64,000 nucleotides of DNA from Aliiglaciecola lipolytica (GCF_018860635.1 NZ_JAHKPT010000017.1:153226-217225); one strand, 5' to 3'; positions 1 to 9,754 are shown, counted from the first letter of the stretch. Numbers and translations are program-made. Notes: a model not told the origin generated them from the sequence alone.

Positions 1-1285
1 GAGACGCCAACTCAGATGCAGAATAAACCGAGGCGCCAGCTTCGCTGACAACAATTTTACGTAGGTTTAATTCTGGCGCTGATTTAATCAGCTCCGCCAC
101 AAGTTTGTCGGTTTCCCTTGAGCCTGTGCCGTTGCCAATACTGATTAGCTGGACTTTATACTGTTTGCATAAGTTGGCTAGTGTACGTAACGATTTGTCC
201 CACTGATTTTGCGGTACATGTGGAAATATTGTGTTTGTCGCTACAACTTTACCTGTGGTATCTACTACAGCGACTTTTACACCCGTTCGTAAACCTGGAT
301 CTAAACCCATAGTGACTTTAGCGCCCGCCGGAGCGGCCATTAATAAGTCATTTAAATTACGAGCAAAAACACCAATAGCTTCTTCTTCAGCTTGTTCTCT
401 GATGGCACCAAACAATTCAGATTCCATATGCAATTGGATTTTTACTTTCCACGTCCATTGCACAACAGTCGCTAACCATGCATCGGCAGGCTTACCATTA
501 AATTGCAAATTCAAATGCTCGCGTATGATACTTTCGCAATAAGCACTGCGGTCGTTTTCTTCCCGTTGCGGATCTGCATCAAGGTTGACTTGAAGTAACC
601 CTTCATTGCGCCCACGAAACATGGCTAGAGCTCGATGTGAGGGGACTTTACTGATTTTTTCGCTATGTGCAAAATAATCAGAATATTTAGCTGCTTCTTT
701 TTCTTTACCACTGACCACAGTACTTCGGATATGTGCATTTTGCTGTAAATAGCGACGCACTTTTTGCAGTAACGCAGCATCTTCAGAGAAGCGTTCCATT
801 AAAATATATTTGGCACCGTCTAATGCACTTTTTACATCCGCGACACCGGCCTCTGGATTGACGAAACTCTCAGCTTCTGTTTCTGGACTGAGTTGTTGAT
901 TAGCAAACAGCTTGTCGGCTAATGGTTCTAAACCTGCCTCTATGGCAATCTGCCCTTTGGTGCGTCGTTTCGGTTTGAATGGTAAATATAAATCTTCCAA
1001 TTCGGTTTTATTTTCAGACGCCCGTATCTTTTGACTCAACTCTGGCGTTAATTTGCCCTGCTCATCAATAGATTTCAGGATCACCACCATACGCTCCTGC
1101 ATTTCGCGTAAGTAGCCTAAACGTTGCTCTAACGCTCTTAACTGCGCGTCATCAAGGCCAAAGGTGGCTTCTTTTCTATAACGAGCTATAAACGGTACTG
1201 TTGCACCGCCGTCTAATAATTCAACAGCAGCGTTAACTTGTTTCTGCTCAACGCTGAGTTCGCTAGCAATTTTTTCGATGATCAT
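1..1285 (-). CDS. tex: Tex, transcription accessory protein (3' part cut off by window edge)
   Basis: About 428 N-terminal residues of the roughly 770-residue RNA-binding protein Tex (YhgF). The frame is open to base 1, so the C-terminal helix-hairpin-helix and S1 domains lie outside. It starts at ATG 1285 ([14 protein letters not shown]), with the conserved early stretch [17 protein letters not shown]. The YqgF/RNase H-like domain begins near residue 320 ([10 protein letters not shown]). In the family Tex binds nucleic acid and affects transcription in a cytoplasmic, non-essential role. It is followed upstream by greB on the same strand, the usual neighbour in gammaproteobacteria, with a gap of about 120 bases. 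Identification is firm; only the missing end is unknown. Confidence 0.95.
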   Translation of the reverse strand, partial: MIIEKIASELSVEQKQVNAAVELLDGGATVPFIARYRKEATFGLDDAQLRALEQRLGYLREMQERMVVILKSIDEQGKLTPELSQKIRASENKTELEDLYLPFKPKRRTKGQIAIEAGLEPLADKLFANQQLSPETEAESFVNPEAGVADVKSALDGAKYILMERFSEDAALLQKVRRYLQQNAHIRSTVVSGKEKEAAKYSDYFAHSEKISKVPSHRALAMFRGRNEGLLQVNLDADPQREENDRSAYCESIIREHLNLQFNGKPADAWLATVVQWTWKVKIQLHMESELFGAIREQAEEEAIGVFARNLNDLLMAAPAGAKVTMGLDPGLRTGVKVAVVDTTGKVVATNTIFPHVPQNQWDKSLRTLANLCKQYKVQLISIGNGTGSRETDKLVAELIKSAPELNLRKIVVSEAGASVYSASELAS

Positions 1286-1404
1286 ACAAGACCCTTGATA
1301 AGGCGTTATCGCCTTGGAAAACTGAAAATAGGCTAATTAGAGCCCAAAAATAAACAGCCGCAACTTTAACAGTGCAGCTGAAGATAAAAAACACTTAACC
1401 GTGG

Positions 1405-1878
1405 TTATTTTTCATATTCAATACTTTTTATTAACCAATTGAACTCACCGGCCTCGGTGCGCACGGTTGCTTCCTCGTCAACTTCCTTCTTCAATAATGC
1501 TCGCGCCATGGGAGAGTCGATGGAAATACAATCTTTACGGGAAAAGATTTCGTCGTAGCCGACAATTTGTAAGCGTAAGGTTTTGTCGTCTTCATTTTCT
1601 ATTTCCACCCAGGCACCAAAAAATACTTTGCCTTCTTGCTGTGGTGAATAGTCGACTACTTTTAAATGTTTGAGACTTTTTGTGAGATAGCGAATGCGTC
1701 TGTCAATTTCTCGCAAACGTTTCTTATTGTACTGATAATCGGCGTTTTCACTGCGATCACCTAAGCTTGCGGCCCAAGTTACCTTTTTCGTTGTTTCAGG
1801 ACGCTCTACTCGCCATAAGTGTTCGAGTTCATTCTGTAATTGTTGGTAACCCTTGCGGGTAATTAACGGGGTTCTCAA
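1405..1878 (-). CDS. greB: Transcript cleavage factor GreB
   Basis: 157 residues, the normal GreB length. GreB enters the RNA polymerase secondary channel and stimulates cleavage of backtracked RNA. The N-terminal coiled coil carries the acidic tip in the stretch SLGDRSENADYQYNKKRLRE. The C-terminal FKBP-like domain includes VDYSPQQEGKVFFGAWVEIE and SIDSPMARALLKKE. An open frame continues to a GTG at 1905, but that adds nine residues absent from the family. The TTG at 1878 gives the expected start (LRTPLITRKGYQ) and has a GAGG eight bases upstream, so I use it. A TTG start may keep expression low. Confidence 0.93.
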   Translation of the reverse strand: MRTPLITRKGYQQLQNELEHLWRVERPETTKKVTWAASLGDRSENADYQYNKKRLREIDRRIRYLTKSLKHLKVVDYSPQQEGKVFFGAWVEIENEDDKTLRLQIVGYDEIFSRKDCISIDSPMARALLKKEVDEEATVRTEAGEFNWLIKSIEYEK

Positions 1879-2364
1879 GCAAAAAACCTCTTTTTTATTA
1901 AACACTGTTGTGGATACAAAGACTTAGCCAATAGTTGCCAAGTAGTGATCTAACTATAAATTATAACTGCTGTTTTATTAGTCAAAAACGTTCCAAGAAA
2001 CAGCTAAATTTTGCATGAAAAAAAACAAAATTGGACTATCATTAAACATAGTTAAGCGACGCACTGAAGCGTAAAGTAAATCGTAAAAAAATGTCGTCTT
2101 AACCTGCGCTGTAGCTGGCTTTTCTACCGAGTATGTTACAGTGTTTTGTTATATAACGTAAATAAATCGAAGGTGACTTTTTAAGGAGGCCTATCGGTAA
2201 TAAAAACGTCGGCAATGAACATCAATCCTGTTCAGCCGTGTATACAATTAGGTAGTACAATTTAATTACAAACCCGGGTTTATTTCGGGCCTTAAGGTCG
2301 ACTAGAAAGACCAATAAAAAACGTGGAACTAGGTACAGCAAGGATCACGCTGATAGCAAAAAAT
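1879..2364. other. Long non-coding spacer between greB and fkpA
   Basis: About 490 bases with no credible protein gene. The right side of the spacer must hold the greB promoter on the minus strand. A short GC-rich inverted repeat (acCCGGGtttatttCGGGcc) lies near 2273-2291. On the plus strand an AT-rich stretch near 2140-2170 is followed by about 200 bases ending at a bidirectional terminator at 2365-2397, so a small plus-strand RNA is possible. I could not match it to any known RNA family. Confidence 0.4.
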
Positions 2365-2397
2365 AAAGCCGGAAGTCAAAATGACTTCCGGCTTTTT
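2365..2397. terminator. Bidirectional Rho-independent terminator
   Basis: A perfect 13-bp stem, AAGCCGGAAGTCA with TGACTTCCGGCTT, has a three-base loop and T-rich tails on both sides. It lies about 30 bases after the fkpA stop on the minus strand and would also end any plus-strand transcript from the spacer. Confidence 0.9.
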
Positions 2398-2426
2398 TAT
2401 GTATTTAACCTAATAGGAATATTCTA

Positions 2427-3158
2427 TTATTCAACGGCTTCTTTATTTAAGATATCCAGCAACTCAACTTCGAAAATAAGTGTTGAGTTTGGTGTGATTT
2501 TACCTGTAGCACGTTCGCCATAAGCAAGTTCTGATGGAATATAAAATTTATATTTAGAACCAACAGTCATTAACTGCACACCTTCAGTCCAACCAGAAAT
2601 CACACGGTTAAGTGGGAAAGTAGCAGGTTCACCTCGGCTATAAGACGAATCAAATTCAGTACCATCTAATAAAGTACCACGGTAATGTACTTGAACAGTA
2701 TCTTCAGCTGAAGGGCTATCGCCTTCTGAGGAAATCAGAACTTCATATTGTAAGCCTGACTCAGTCTCAGTGACGTTTTCTTTCTTGGCATTTTCAGCTA
2801 ACCACTGTTTGCCTTTTTCGATATTTTTCTCTGCTAGTAGCAATTGACCTGCTTGCATTGCTTTATCAATGTCTGCATTCAATTTTTGAATTTCGCCTTG
2901 TTCCAATTGAGATTGTGCTTGCATGGCTGCTGCAAAGCCTTTCAAAATTAGTGCTCTATCAAGTTCAACGCCCATACTTTCTTGAGCGGCTAAACGTTGC
3001 TCAACAAAACCACCTACGCTTGCGCCAAACGCATAAGCCTGTTCTTCTTCTGCGGATGTGAATTTAACTTCTTCAATCTGTAACGGGTCGGCTTTTTGTT
3101 GACAAGCAGTTATGCCGAAAACAGAAGCGACGACAAATGCAATAGCTGCCTTTTTCAT
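2427..3158 (-). CDS. fkpA: FKBP-type peptidyl-prolyl isomerase, probable lipoprotein
   Basis: 243 residues. The N-terminal signal has a lipobox ITAC (Cys19), so it is probably a lipid-anchored periplasmic foldase. A helical FKBP_N dimerisation domain follows (about 35-125, with [11 protein letters not shown]). The C-terminal FKBP domain (about 140-238) has the hallmark [20 protein letters not shown] and [13 protein letters not shown]. It catalyses cis-trans isomerisation of prolyl bonds and may act as a chaperone on envelope proteins. GGAG precedes the ATG. It is transcribed away from the WD40 lipoprotein and ends at the 2365-2397 terminator. E. coli FkpA is soluble in the periplasm, so lipidation would be a difference. 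Confidence 0.92.
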   Translation of the reverse strand: MKKAAIAFVVASVFGITACQQKADPLQIEEVKFTSAEEEQAYAFGASVGGFVEQRLAAQESMGVELDRALILKGFAAAMQAQSQLEQGEIQKLNADIDKAMQAGQLLLAEKNIEKGKQWLAENAKKENVTETESGLQYEVLISSEGDSPSAEDTVQVHYRGTLLDGTEFDSSYSRGEPATFPLNRVISGWTEGVQLMTVGSKYKFYIPSELAYGERATGKITPNSTLIFEVELLDILNKEAVE

Positions 3159-3444
3159 TCAATTTCTCCAAAATTTCTAAAAATCAATTTGCTTATTTCC
3201 ACAAGCAAAAAGTCCAAATGCGTCTTTTAAAAGTTGGGCAGAAGTCCAACGTCCTCAAAAATATTTGCGGGGCAGTTTAAATCTATCTGGATAAACTTGC
3301 TAGCAACAAACGACAGGAAAACAGATGCAATAACCACTATATTGTAAGCTATTAACCTTACCTATCGTTGTGAAACGCGCATTTTAAGGTGACTTGGGTA
3401 TATACTAAACGAACTGACCTAATACACAAACTTGAATAGACAGT

Positions 3445-4464
3445 ATGCACAAAACTGTGGACCGAATAATTTTGCAAAACCGATTTAAATTAATTTGGAT
3501 AGTCTGTATTTTTGCACTGAGCGCATGCAGTGGCGTGATCAGTGAGCCTGATAAATCTATTCGACATGCTATTGAAGGCACTTATGCGGCAGATATTTCT
3601 GCGGATAGTAAGTTGGCGGTAGTCTCTACAGCACAACAGGGAATTCTAGTTTGGGATTTAGTTGAACAAACAGAAAAATATAAGTGGAGTCACCAAGAAG
3701 AAGGCCATGTTAATAATACCGTTGGCATAGTGCATATAGCTGCTGATAGCAGTTATGTGGTGACCGCCGATAGAGAAGCTTTTGCACTTTGGAATCTATC
3801 CACTGGTGAACCTGAAGGTTTTTGGCGAATAGATGAAGCAAGTGTTCGCGATATTGCTGTGAGCAACAATGGCCGTGGTGTTTTAGTCGGTCGAGGTAAC
3901 GGAAAAGCCATGTTTTTCGAACCTGCCACAGGACGCCGCCTCGAGTTTCTAGGACACCAAGAAAAAATAAATAGTGTTGATATTTCGCCAAATGGGTTTT
4001 ACGCACTGACCGGTGGCAACGACTATGTTGCCTACCTGTGGGATACTCGCAGCGGGCAAGTGATACACCGTTTCACTCATTCAAGTCGCGTCACTAAGGT
4101 CGCGTTAGATGATTTAGGTCGTTATGCATTCACCGCAGACAGCAAGCGCGGGGCAAGAATTTGGAACGTGCAAACAGGTGAAGAGATAAGTCAATTATCT
4201 TATATACAGCGCCAAAAAATATTCAGTGTCGCCACGTTTTCCGAAGACGGAAAATATTTAGCCACAGGATCACCAGGCAGAGCGTTAAACCTTTGGTCAG
4301 TGGAGACCGGCAGTGAAGTACAAGAGTGGCGTGTCACCCCTAAGGAGGGTACACAACCACAAAGTGCAGTAGTGTATGCTGTGAGCTTCAATCAAAATAA
4401 TCAGCTATTATCTGAAAGTAGCAGTGGGCTGGCCGAGTATTGGCCATTTGAACAGGAAGATTAG
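3445..4464 (+). CDS. WD40-repeat lipoprotein
   Basis: 339 residues with a signal sequence ending in lipobox LSAC (Cys28), so it is probably anchored in the envelope. The rest is a WD40-like beta-propeller with repeated units ending in WD or WN (LVWDL, ALWNL, YLWDT, RIWNV, NLWSV), five to seven blades. There are no catalytic residues, so a scaffold or protein-binding role is likely. The stop codon is 7 bases before slyX and they are probably cotranscribed. Bacterial envelope WD40 lipoproteins in this position are seen in Alteromonadales as far as I recall. The substrate or partner is unknown. Confidence 0.8.
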   Translation: MHKTVDRIILQNRFKLIWIVCIFALSACSGVISEPDKSIRHAIEGTYAADISADSKLAVVSTAQQGILVWDLVEQTEKYKWSHQEEGHVNNTVGIVHIAADSSYVVTADREAFALWNLSTGEPEGFWRIDEASVRDIAVSNNGRGVLVGRGNGKAMFFEPATGRRLEFLGHQEKINSVDISPNGFYALTGGNDYVAYLWDTRSGQVIHRFTHSSRVTKVALDDLGRYAFTADSKRGARIWNVQTGEEISQLSYIQRQKIFSVATFSEDGKYLATGSPGRALNLWSVETGSEVQEWRVTPKEGTQPQSAVVYAVSFNQNNQLLSESSSGLAEYWPFEQED

Positions 4465-4471
4465 TAAAACA

Positions 4472-4687
4472 ATGAGTACCGATTTACACAGTGAAATAGC
4501 GCATCTGCAAACGCAGTTAGCGTTTCAAGAAGACACCATAGAACAACTTAATAAAGCGCTCGCAGATCAGCAGATTCAAATTGATAGAATGGCATTTCAA
4601 TTGAAACACATGACCGAAAGAATGAAGCAGATTGAGCCGTCAAATATTGCTGATTCCAGTGAAGAAGCACCGCCACCTCATTATTAG
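4472..4687 (+). CDS. slyX: SlyX family protein
   Basis: 71 residues, a short coiled-coil protein of unknown biochemical function. The N-terminal two-thirds is a continuous heptad pattern (IAHLQTQLAFQEDTIEQLNK onward) and the tail ends in PPPHY, the typical SlyX C-terminus. I start at ATG 4472 (MSTDLHSEIA), because the 16 residues upstream overlap the WD40 gene and are not family sequence. It neighbours fkpA across the WD40 gene, as slyX does in E. coli. Confidence 0.9.
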   Translation: MSTDLHSEIAHLQTQLAFQEDTIEQLNKALADQQIQIDRMAFQLKHMTERMKQIEPSNIADSSEEAPPPHY

Positions 4688-5075
4688 AGTTGCCTATCAA
4701 CAAGGTTCGTTGTTGCGCTGATTATCGAATCTTGTTTACCTCACTTTCTAACTAATTCTCGATTTCCCTCAAGCCAGTTTGCTGAACAACATTGGCTTGT
4801 TAGGTGATTTACTTAAGTACGTAAATGCACCAGACCATGTTACTAACTTCACATGCCGCGAAGTTAACTTGTTTATGCTCTTACCCGTAAGATGTAGAGC
4901 CGCATAATCAGGGATTGAGTTGAATGTTGTGGATGAGGAGCTTCGAATTTAGTGTGCTGCGACGATTGCCACTGCTGCTTTCAAGTCTCTACACCCTCGA
5001 CCTTTTGGTTTGACCTTCCAAACCTATCTCGTGGAATTCGCAATTTTCCATAGGTAGCTAATCGCGAATATGCGT
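4688..5075. other. Intergenic region between slyX and yheV, both converging on it
   Basis: 388 bases downstream of both flanking genes, with no coding frame I trust. It contains an inverted repeat GGTTTG-N6-CAAACC at 5007-5024 and a weaker pair at about 5035-5070. Neither is followed by a T run, so the transcription stop is not obvious. Nothing else was recognised. Confidence 0.35.
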
Positions 5076-5279
5076 TTAAGGTTTGAAAACACCAATCACG
5101 CTTTCATTTTGCCGTTTGGCTGAGTCAACTTGCTTTTCAGTTTGTGATTCTGTGTAGTCACATTCCACACAGGCGAGCTTTTCGACATTGTTTTCGAAAA
5201 ACAGCATTATTGTATCTTGCGCTTTACACTTTGGACATATAGCACCGGCGACAAAGCGTTTCTTAGTTTTGTTAGTCAT
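5076..5279 (-). CDS. yheV: YheV-type zinc-ribbon protein
   Basis: 67 residues with two CxxC pairs, CPKC at 15-18 and CVEC at 37-40, separated by 18 residues, as in a zinc ribbon. The N-terminus (MTNKTKKRFVAGAICPKC) matches the YheV/DUF2387 family, whose function is not known. It is probably a small cytoplasmic metal-binding protein. It diverges from yheS, with a shared promoter region of about 117 bases. In enterobacteria yheV also lies beside the kef-yheS-slyX neighbourhood, which supports the call. Confidence 0.85.
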   Translation of the reverse strand: MTNKTKKRFVAGAICPKCKAQDTIMLFFENNVEKLACVECDYTESQTEKQVDSAKRQNESVIGVFKP

Positions 5280-5396
5280 TGATATCTGCTACTTGAATGG
5301 AATAATTAGCTTTTCAGTTGTGCACAAACGCGCAATTTCAAGCGGTATAAGTATATAATACGCCAATTCAACTAATTTGATTAGTATTCTTCGTAA

Positions 5397-7331
5397 ATGA
5401 TTCAAATTTCAGATCTGATTTTATTGCGAGGCAGTAAAGTCCTCCTCGAACACGCATCTGCGACTATTTATCCAGGCCACAAAGTGGGGCTTATTGGTTC
5501 TAATGGCTGTGGTAAGTCTAGCTTATTTGCCTTGCTGCGACAGGAGTTACATCCTGATGCGGGGGATTGTCAATTACCCAAAAATTGGCAAATTGTGTCA
5601 GTGGCCCAGGAAACTCCAGCGTCAAATCGCAGTGCGATAGATTACGTAATTGATGGTGATTTGCTATATCGACAATTACAACAGAAGTTGGCAACGGCTG
5701 AAGAAAATCATGATGGTGAAAAAATTGCCTTGCTACATGGTCAATTGGAACACGCTGGGGCTTATGATATCGAATCTCGAGCCGCGACCATTCTGGCTGG
5801 CCTAGGTTTTAGTCACCAACAAATTACAAAACCAGTCACTGACTTTTCAGGTGGCTGGAGAATGCGTCTTAACCTTGCTCAAGCATTGCTATGTCATTCT
5901 GATTTGCTGCTACTTGATGAACCTACCAACCACTTGGATTTAGATGCGGTTATTTGGCTAGAAAGATGGCTAACAAGATATACAGGAACATTGATTCTTA
6001 TATCACATGATAAATCTTTTCTTGATAATACGGTGAACGAAATACTCAGTGTGGAAAGCCAAAAGCTGATTAGTTACACCGGAAACTATGCGTCTTTCGA
6101 GCGTCAGCGTGCAGAACGATTACGCCTACAAGATTTGGAATATCAAAAGCAACAAGCGAAAGTCGCTCATCTTGAATCATTCATTAATCGCTTCAAAGCT
6201 AAAGCTAGTAAAGCAAAGCAGGCGCAAAGTCGGATTAAACAATTAGAGAAAATGGAAGATTTGCTGCCAGCCCACGCGCAATCGCAGTTTTCATTTGAGT
6301 TTTTTGCCCCTCCTAAATTACCTAATCCATTGGTAAAAATGGAACAAGTGCAAGTGGGTTACGATGACACTGTGATTATTGATAGTTTACATCTGAATTT
6401 GGTCCCAGGCAGTCGAATTGGATTGTTAGGACGAAATGGCGCAGGTAAATCGACCTTAATTAAATTGTTGGCAAACGAAAAAACGCCAATGAGCGGTGAA
6501 TATATGACATCTGCGGGGCTGAGCATTGGCTATTTTGCACAGCATCAGCTTGAATTTTTGCGACCTCAAGATAGTGCGTTAGATCATCTTTATCGACTCG
6601 ATAAACTTGCCCCTGAACAGGCATTACGGGATTTTTTAGGCGGCTTTGGATTTCATGGTGATCAGGCATTAGGAAAAGTTGAGCCTATGTCTGGTGGCGA
6701 AAAAGCGCGTTTGGTTCTCGCCTTATTGGTGTATCAAAAACCGAATCTTTTGTTATTGGATGAGCCTACCAACCACTTGGATCTTGAAATGCGCCATGCT
6801 CTTAATATCGCGTTGCAGAGCTTTGAAGGGGCAATGGTGTTAGTTTCTCATGATCGTTTCCTACTCACTTCAGTTTGCGATGATTTTTATTTAGTGGATA
6901 GCGGCAAGGTGCAGCCCTTTGATGGTGATCTAGAAGACTATCGTGATTGGTTATTAAAGGATGCTAGCCAGAAAAGCGCGAATAAGAATATAGATTCTTC
7001 AACGGTTAAACCTGTAGAGAACAAATTTGATCGGAAGAACACAAAGCGACTAGAAGCTGAGTTTAGGCAAGCTACACAAGGATTGCGTAAAGCAATTCAA
7101 AGCGCCGAAAAGAAGATGAATCAGTGTTCTGAGAAGCTTGCAAAAGTCGAGTCGGAACTCACTGATGTTGATCTCTATCTTGATGAAAACAAGGCTAAAT
7201 TGAAACAGTTGTTACTTGAGCAGGGCAATATAAAAGGAGACTTAGAAGAGGCCGAAATACTGTGGATGGAGGCTCAAGAAGAGCTCGAATTAAAACAACA
7301 GGAATTTGATGAACAACAACTGGTTAGCTGA
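5397..7331 (+). CDS. yheS: ABC-F family ATPase YheS
   Basis: 644 residues with two ABC ATPase modules and no membrane segments. Module 1 has Walker A GSNGCGKSS (about 34-42), signature FSGGW (about 149) and Walker B LLLLDEPTNHLD (about 172). Module 2 has GRNGAGKST (about 344), MSGGE (about 430) and LLLLDEPTNHLD (about 452). A linker rich in Lys, Gln and Ala, typical of ABC-F, lies between them. The C-terminus is a charged coiled coil (about 540-640). ABC-F proteins act on the ribosome; the exact role of YheS is less clear. It overlaps the next gene by 23 bases and heads the yheS-yheT-yheU operon. Confidence 0.94.
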   Translation: MIQISDLILLRGSKVLLEHASATIYPGHKVGLIGSNGCGKSSLFALLRQELHPDAGDCQLPKNWQIVSVAQETPASNRSAIDYVIDGDLLYRQLQQKLATAEENHDGEKIALLHGQLEHAGAYDIESRAATILAGLGFSHQQITKPVTDFSGGWRMRLNLAQALLCHSDLLLLDEPTNHLDLDAVIWLERWLTRYTGTLILISHDKSFLDNTVNEILSVESQKLISYTGNYASFERQRAERLRLQDLEYQKQQAKVAHLESFINRFKAKASKAKQAQSRIKQLEKMEDLLPAHAQSQFSFEFFAPPKLPNPLVKMEQVQVGYDDTVIIDSLHLNLVPGSRIGLLGRNGAGKSTLIKLLANEKTPMSGEYMTSAGLSIGYFAQHQLEFLRPQDSALDHLYRLDKLAPEQALRDFLGGFGFHGDQALGKVEPMSGGEKARLVLALLVYQKPNLLLLDEPTNHLDLEMRHALNIALQSFEGAMVLVSHDRFLLTSVCDDFYLVDSGKVQPFDGDLEDYRDWLLKDASQKSANKNIDSSTVKPVENKFDRKNTKRLEAEFRQATQGLRKAIQSAEKKMNQCSEKLAKVESELTDVDLYLDENKAKLKQLLLEQGNIKGDLEEAEILWMEAQEELELKQQEFDEQQLVS

Positions 7332-7794
7332 GGATTTTTGGCAGTTTTCTTTACGTCATTATGCTAAATCGGAAGTAAAACGTTTAACTCTGCATCTGCA
7401 GAATGAATATTCTATGAACGTAAATCTGCTGCTAATATGTGCATATCTCGATACCCATAATCGACAGGTAAGCTCATCTCAATTTGTTGAGTTATCAGAA
7501 TTTATTGCCCCTTCAGTCGCACAAGTGGAAACCATTAGGCGTTTACGAATAGATGCCAAAACGAACAAGCCAAATACTTACGCAAAACTGTTAGAGCAGG
7601 AGTTGGAAGCTGAAAAACAACAACAAACACTGATTATCAGTTTTTGCAATCAGCATAATCTAGATGCCAAAAGAAAATCTAATTTTTACCATTATTTAGA
7701 CTCCCTTGAATCCCTAGATACTGCTGATTTAAAGTGTATAGTGGAACAACTGGCCGCCACAATTTCTAGTAATCAAACTAATCTTGAGATATGA
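7309..7794 (+). CDS. TIGR02444 / DUF2390 family protein
   Basis: 161 residues, mainly helical, beginning NNNWLAEDFWQFSLRHY, the family hallmark (W..FWxFSLxxY). The biochemical function is unknown. The ATG at 7309 has AGGA upstream inside the end of yheS, so translation is probably coupled. The alternative TTG three bases earlier is less likely. The stop overlaps the yheT start as ATGA. In marine gammaproteobacteria this family is commonly found between the ABC-F gene and yheT. Confidence 0.85.
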   Translation: MNNNWLAEDFWQFSLRHYAKSEVKRLTLHLQNEYSMNVNLLLICAYLDTHNRQVSSSQFVELSEFIAPSVAQVETIRRLRIDAKTNKPNTYAKLLEQELEAEKQQQTLIISFCNQHNLDAKRKSNFYHYLDSLESLDTADLKCIVEQLAATISSNQTNLEI

Positions 7795-8834
7795 ACGATA
7801 AATATAAATTTGCCACCGAAGCGAATAAAAATAGAATAAAACGAAGTGATTTCAAAGCGCCGTTTTGGGCTAAAAACCGTCATGTTCAAACGTTATGGCC
7901 AAGGTTTATTCAGCGTCGTCGTCCTTTAGCTTTACGGGTAGAAAAACTGAAACTGCCTGACAGCGATAGCGTAAAAGTGGTTTGGGGGCAGCCAGAATCA
8001 CAGGAAAATAACAAAGGGATTGCGGTGCTATTTCATGGTTTAGAAGGCTCTGTGAAATCTCATTATGCCAATGATCTTATGGCTGAATTGCAGTCTCAAG
8101 GTTGGCAAACCGTGTTAATGCATTTTCGTGGTTGTGGAGGTGAGCTGAATACCACGCCTCGCGCTTATCACTCAGGTGAAACTGAAGATGCTAGTTACTT
8201 TATGGCTTGGTTGGATAAAAAATTTCCTGATTTACCTAAAGTGGCAATCGGATTTTCATTGGGTGCCAATATGCTACTCAAGTTCTTAGGGGAAACGCCG
8301 GCGCAAAAATTTTTAAAAGCAGCGGTAGCCGTTTCTACACCATTTAAATTGGCTGAATGTGCTGACAGTATTAACCATGGCTTTTCTAAAGTGTATCAAC
8401 GCTATTTGCTAAAAAGTATGGTGAAAACCCTACGTTCAAAAATGCGACTTATTGACTATAAAGGTTTGATTCCCATTGATGATAAAAAAGTTGCCAAATT
8501 GGCAAACTTTAGAGATTTTGATCAAAATGTTACCGCGCCATTACACGGCTTTGCTGATGCCGAAGATTATTACCAAAAGTGCAGTGCAATTAGTTTTCTC
8601 AAGCATATTGAAACCCCCACCTTGGTTCTCCATTCTATTGATGACCCCTTTATGAATGAGGCGGTTTTACCTAAAGAACACGAGCTTTCTGACGCGGTTC
8701 AATTGGAGTTGAGTGACACCGGCGGGCATGTGGGATTTTTACAAGGTACTCCTTGGAAGCCCAACATATGGTTCCATAAACGTATTTCTGATTTTATTGC
8801 GCCCTTTTCAATACACAAAGGTGTTAAAGAATGA
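7791..8834 (+). CDS. yheT: YheT-type alpha/beta hydrolase
   Basis: 347 residues. Alpha/beta-hydrolase fold with the oxyanion-loop motif FHGLEGS (about 85), nucleophile elbow GFSLGAN (about 158) with Ser as nucleophile, acid in LHSIDDPF (about 281) and His in DTGGHVGFL (about 306). The YheT/EMB8 signature [11 protein letters not shown] is near residue 28. The substrate is unknown; the family is annotated as hydrolases or esterases. ATGA overlaps join it to the genes on both sides. Confidence 0.9.
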   Translation: MNDKYKFATEANKNRIKRSDFKAPFWAKNRHVQTLWPRFIQRRRPLALRVEKLKLPDSDSVKVVWGQPESQENNKGIAVLFHGLEGSVKSHYANDLMAELQSQGWQTVLMHFRGCGGELNTTPRAYHSGETEDASYFMAWLDKKFPDLPKVAIGFSLGANMLLKFLGETPAQKFLKAAVAVSTPFKLAECADSINHGFSKVYQRYLLKSMVKTLRSKMRLIDYKGLIPIDDKKVAKLANFRDFDQNVTAPLHGFADAEDYYQKCSAISFLKHIETPTLVLHSIDDPFMNEAVLPKEHELSDAVQLELSDTGGHVGFLQGTPWKPNIWFHKRISDFIAPFSIHKGVKE

Positions 8835-9049
8835 TTATTCCTTTAAGTGACATTGCTCCAGAAACCTTGAACAATTTAGTTGAAGCCTTTGTTCTTCAAG
8901 AAGGAACCGATTACGGCGAAATGGAATATGATCTTGAACAAAAAGTTAATCACGTCATGATGCAACTTAAGTCGGGGCAAGCTTTTGTACAGTATTCTGA
9001 ATTACACGAAAGCGTGAATATTGTGACCAAGGAGCAGATCCAAAATTAG
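8831..9049 (+). CDS. yheU: YheU family (UPF0270) small protein
   Basis: 72 residues. It starts [21 protein letters not shown] and includes EGTDYGE, both characteristic of UPF0270/YheU. The function is unknown. Its ATG overlaps the yheT stop by four bases and it is the last gene of the operon. In E. coli yheT, yheU and prkB are adjacent; here prkB lies about 36 kb away, so the block has been split. Confidence 0.92.
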   Translation: MIIPLSDIAPETLNNLVEAFVLQEGTDYGEMEYDLEQKVNHVMMQLKSGQAFVQYSELHESVNIVTKEQIQN

Positions 9050-9053
9050 ATTG

Positions 9054-9155
9054 TAGGCGGGAGCGTTTGCCCCGCGCTTGGGATTGTTTTTGTCTTATCT
9101 TTTCACGGGATAAATCCGGTGCTACAGGTTTTTAGGCGGGAGCGTTTGTCCCGCG
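9054..9155. repeat. Pair of REP-like hairpin elements
   Basis: Two 23-base units at 9054-9076 and 9133-9155 differ at one base (TAGGCGGGAGCGTTTG then C or T, then CCCGCG). Each folds with GCGGG pairing to CCCGC. They lie in the 116-base gap between the convergent yheU and yceI-type genes and could serve as a transcription barrier. Related units occur at 49957-50134, on the other strand. Confidence 0.8.
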
Positions 9156-9165
9156 TTACAGGTGA

Positions 9166-9744
9166 CTATTGATTGAATGTCACAGAAAACGTCATTGGAA
9201 CGGTTAACCCGATACTCTTTAGGCCCGCAAGTTCTTGTAGCTTAGCAATGCCAGGATCTAAATCATGGTTTGCTGCTTTAATTAGAACCGGCTTAACCGT
9301 TGTAGCGTGGAAGCTATCATCATCATCTTTGCTAATGTTTATTTCAACGCTATAAGGAGCAGACTTGCCTTTGATCGTAATATTCGTATCAAGGGTCACC
9401 ATTGCTGATGTTCCTGCACTCATGCCCATCACTGATTCGGGTAGTTGAGCTGTGATCGTTGCCTCTGGAGTATTTTTCACATCAAAAAGATATGTCTGCA
9501 TACGCTCGTTACGAATGGCTATATTGGTTTCTACTGAACTCAATTGCACCGCTGCTTGAAGCTGGCCGGAATCACTTAGTTTGCCAGATAGTTTGGTAAA
9601 ATTATGAATTTCGCTGATGTGCTCATTCTTTGTGGAGATAAAGTTCACTGTTGATGAATCATTATCAAGGGTCCAACTTGCGTGGGAAAATGACCCAAAT
9701 GCCGCACAGCATATGGCAAAACTTATAAGACTATGTGTTCTCAT
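9166..9744 (-). CDS. YceI family periplasmic protein
   Basis: 192 residues with a cleavable signal peptide (about 1-22, ending FSHA). The mature protein starts SWTLDNDSSTVNFISTKN, and the rest is the lipocalin-like YceI domain, including MTFSVTFNQ at the end. Members bind isoprenoid-type ligands in a beta-barrel in the periplasm; the ligand here is unknown. The start is 10 bases downstream of the cysQ stop, so it probably forms the end of a nudE-cysQ-yceI transcript. The gene ends near the REP pair. Confidence 0.87.
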   Translation of the reverse strand: MRTHSLISFAICCAAFGSFSHASWTLDNDSSTVNFISTKNEHISEIHNFTKLSGKLSDSGQLQAAVQLSSVETNIAIRNERMQTYLFDVKNTPEATITAQLPESVMGMSAGTSAMVTLDTNITIKGKSAPYSVEINISKDDDDSFHATTVKPVLIKAANHDLDPGIAKLQELAGLKSIGLTVPMTFSVTFNQ

Positions 9745-9754
9745 TTGCTATTCC

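Noticed and set aside
231-542. Plus-strand open frame inside tex
   Set aside because: It is antisense to a strongly conserved protein and encodes low-complexity sequence with no family match.
5007-5024. GGTTTG-N6-CAAACC as terminator of slyX or yheV
   Set aside because: No T run on either strand and a GC-poor stem; kept only as an inverted repeat.
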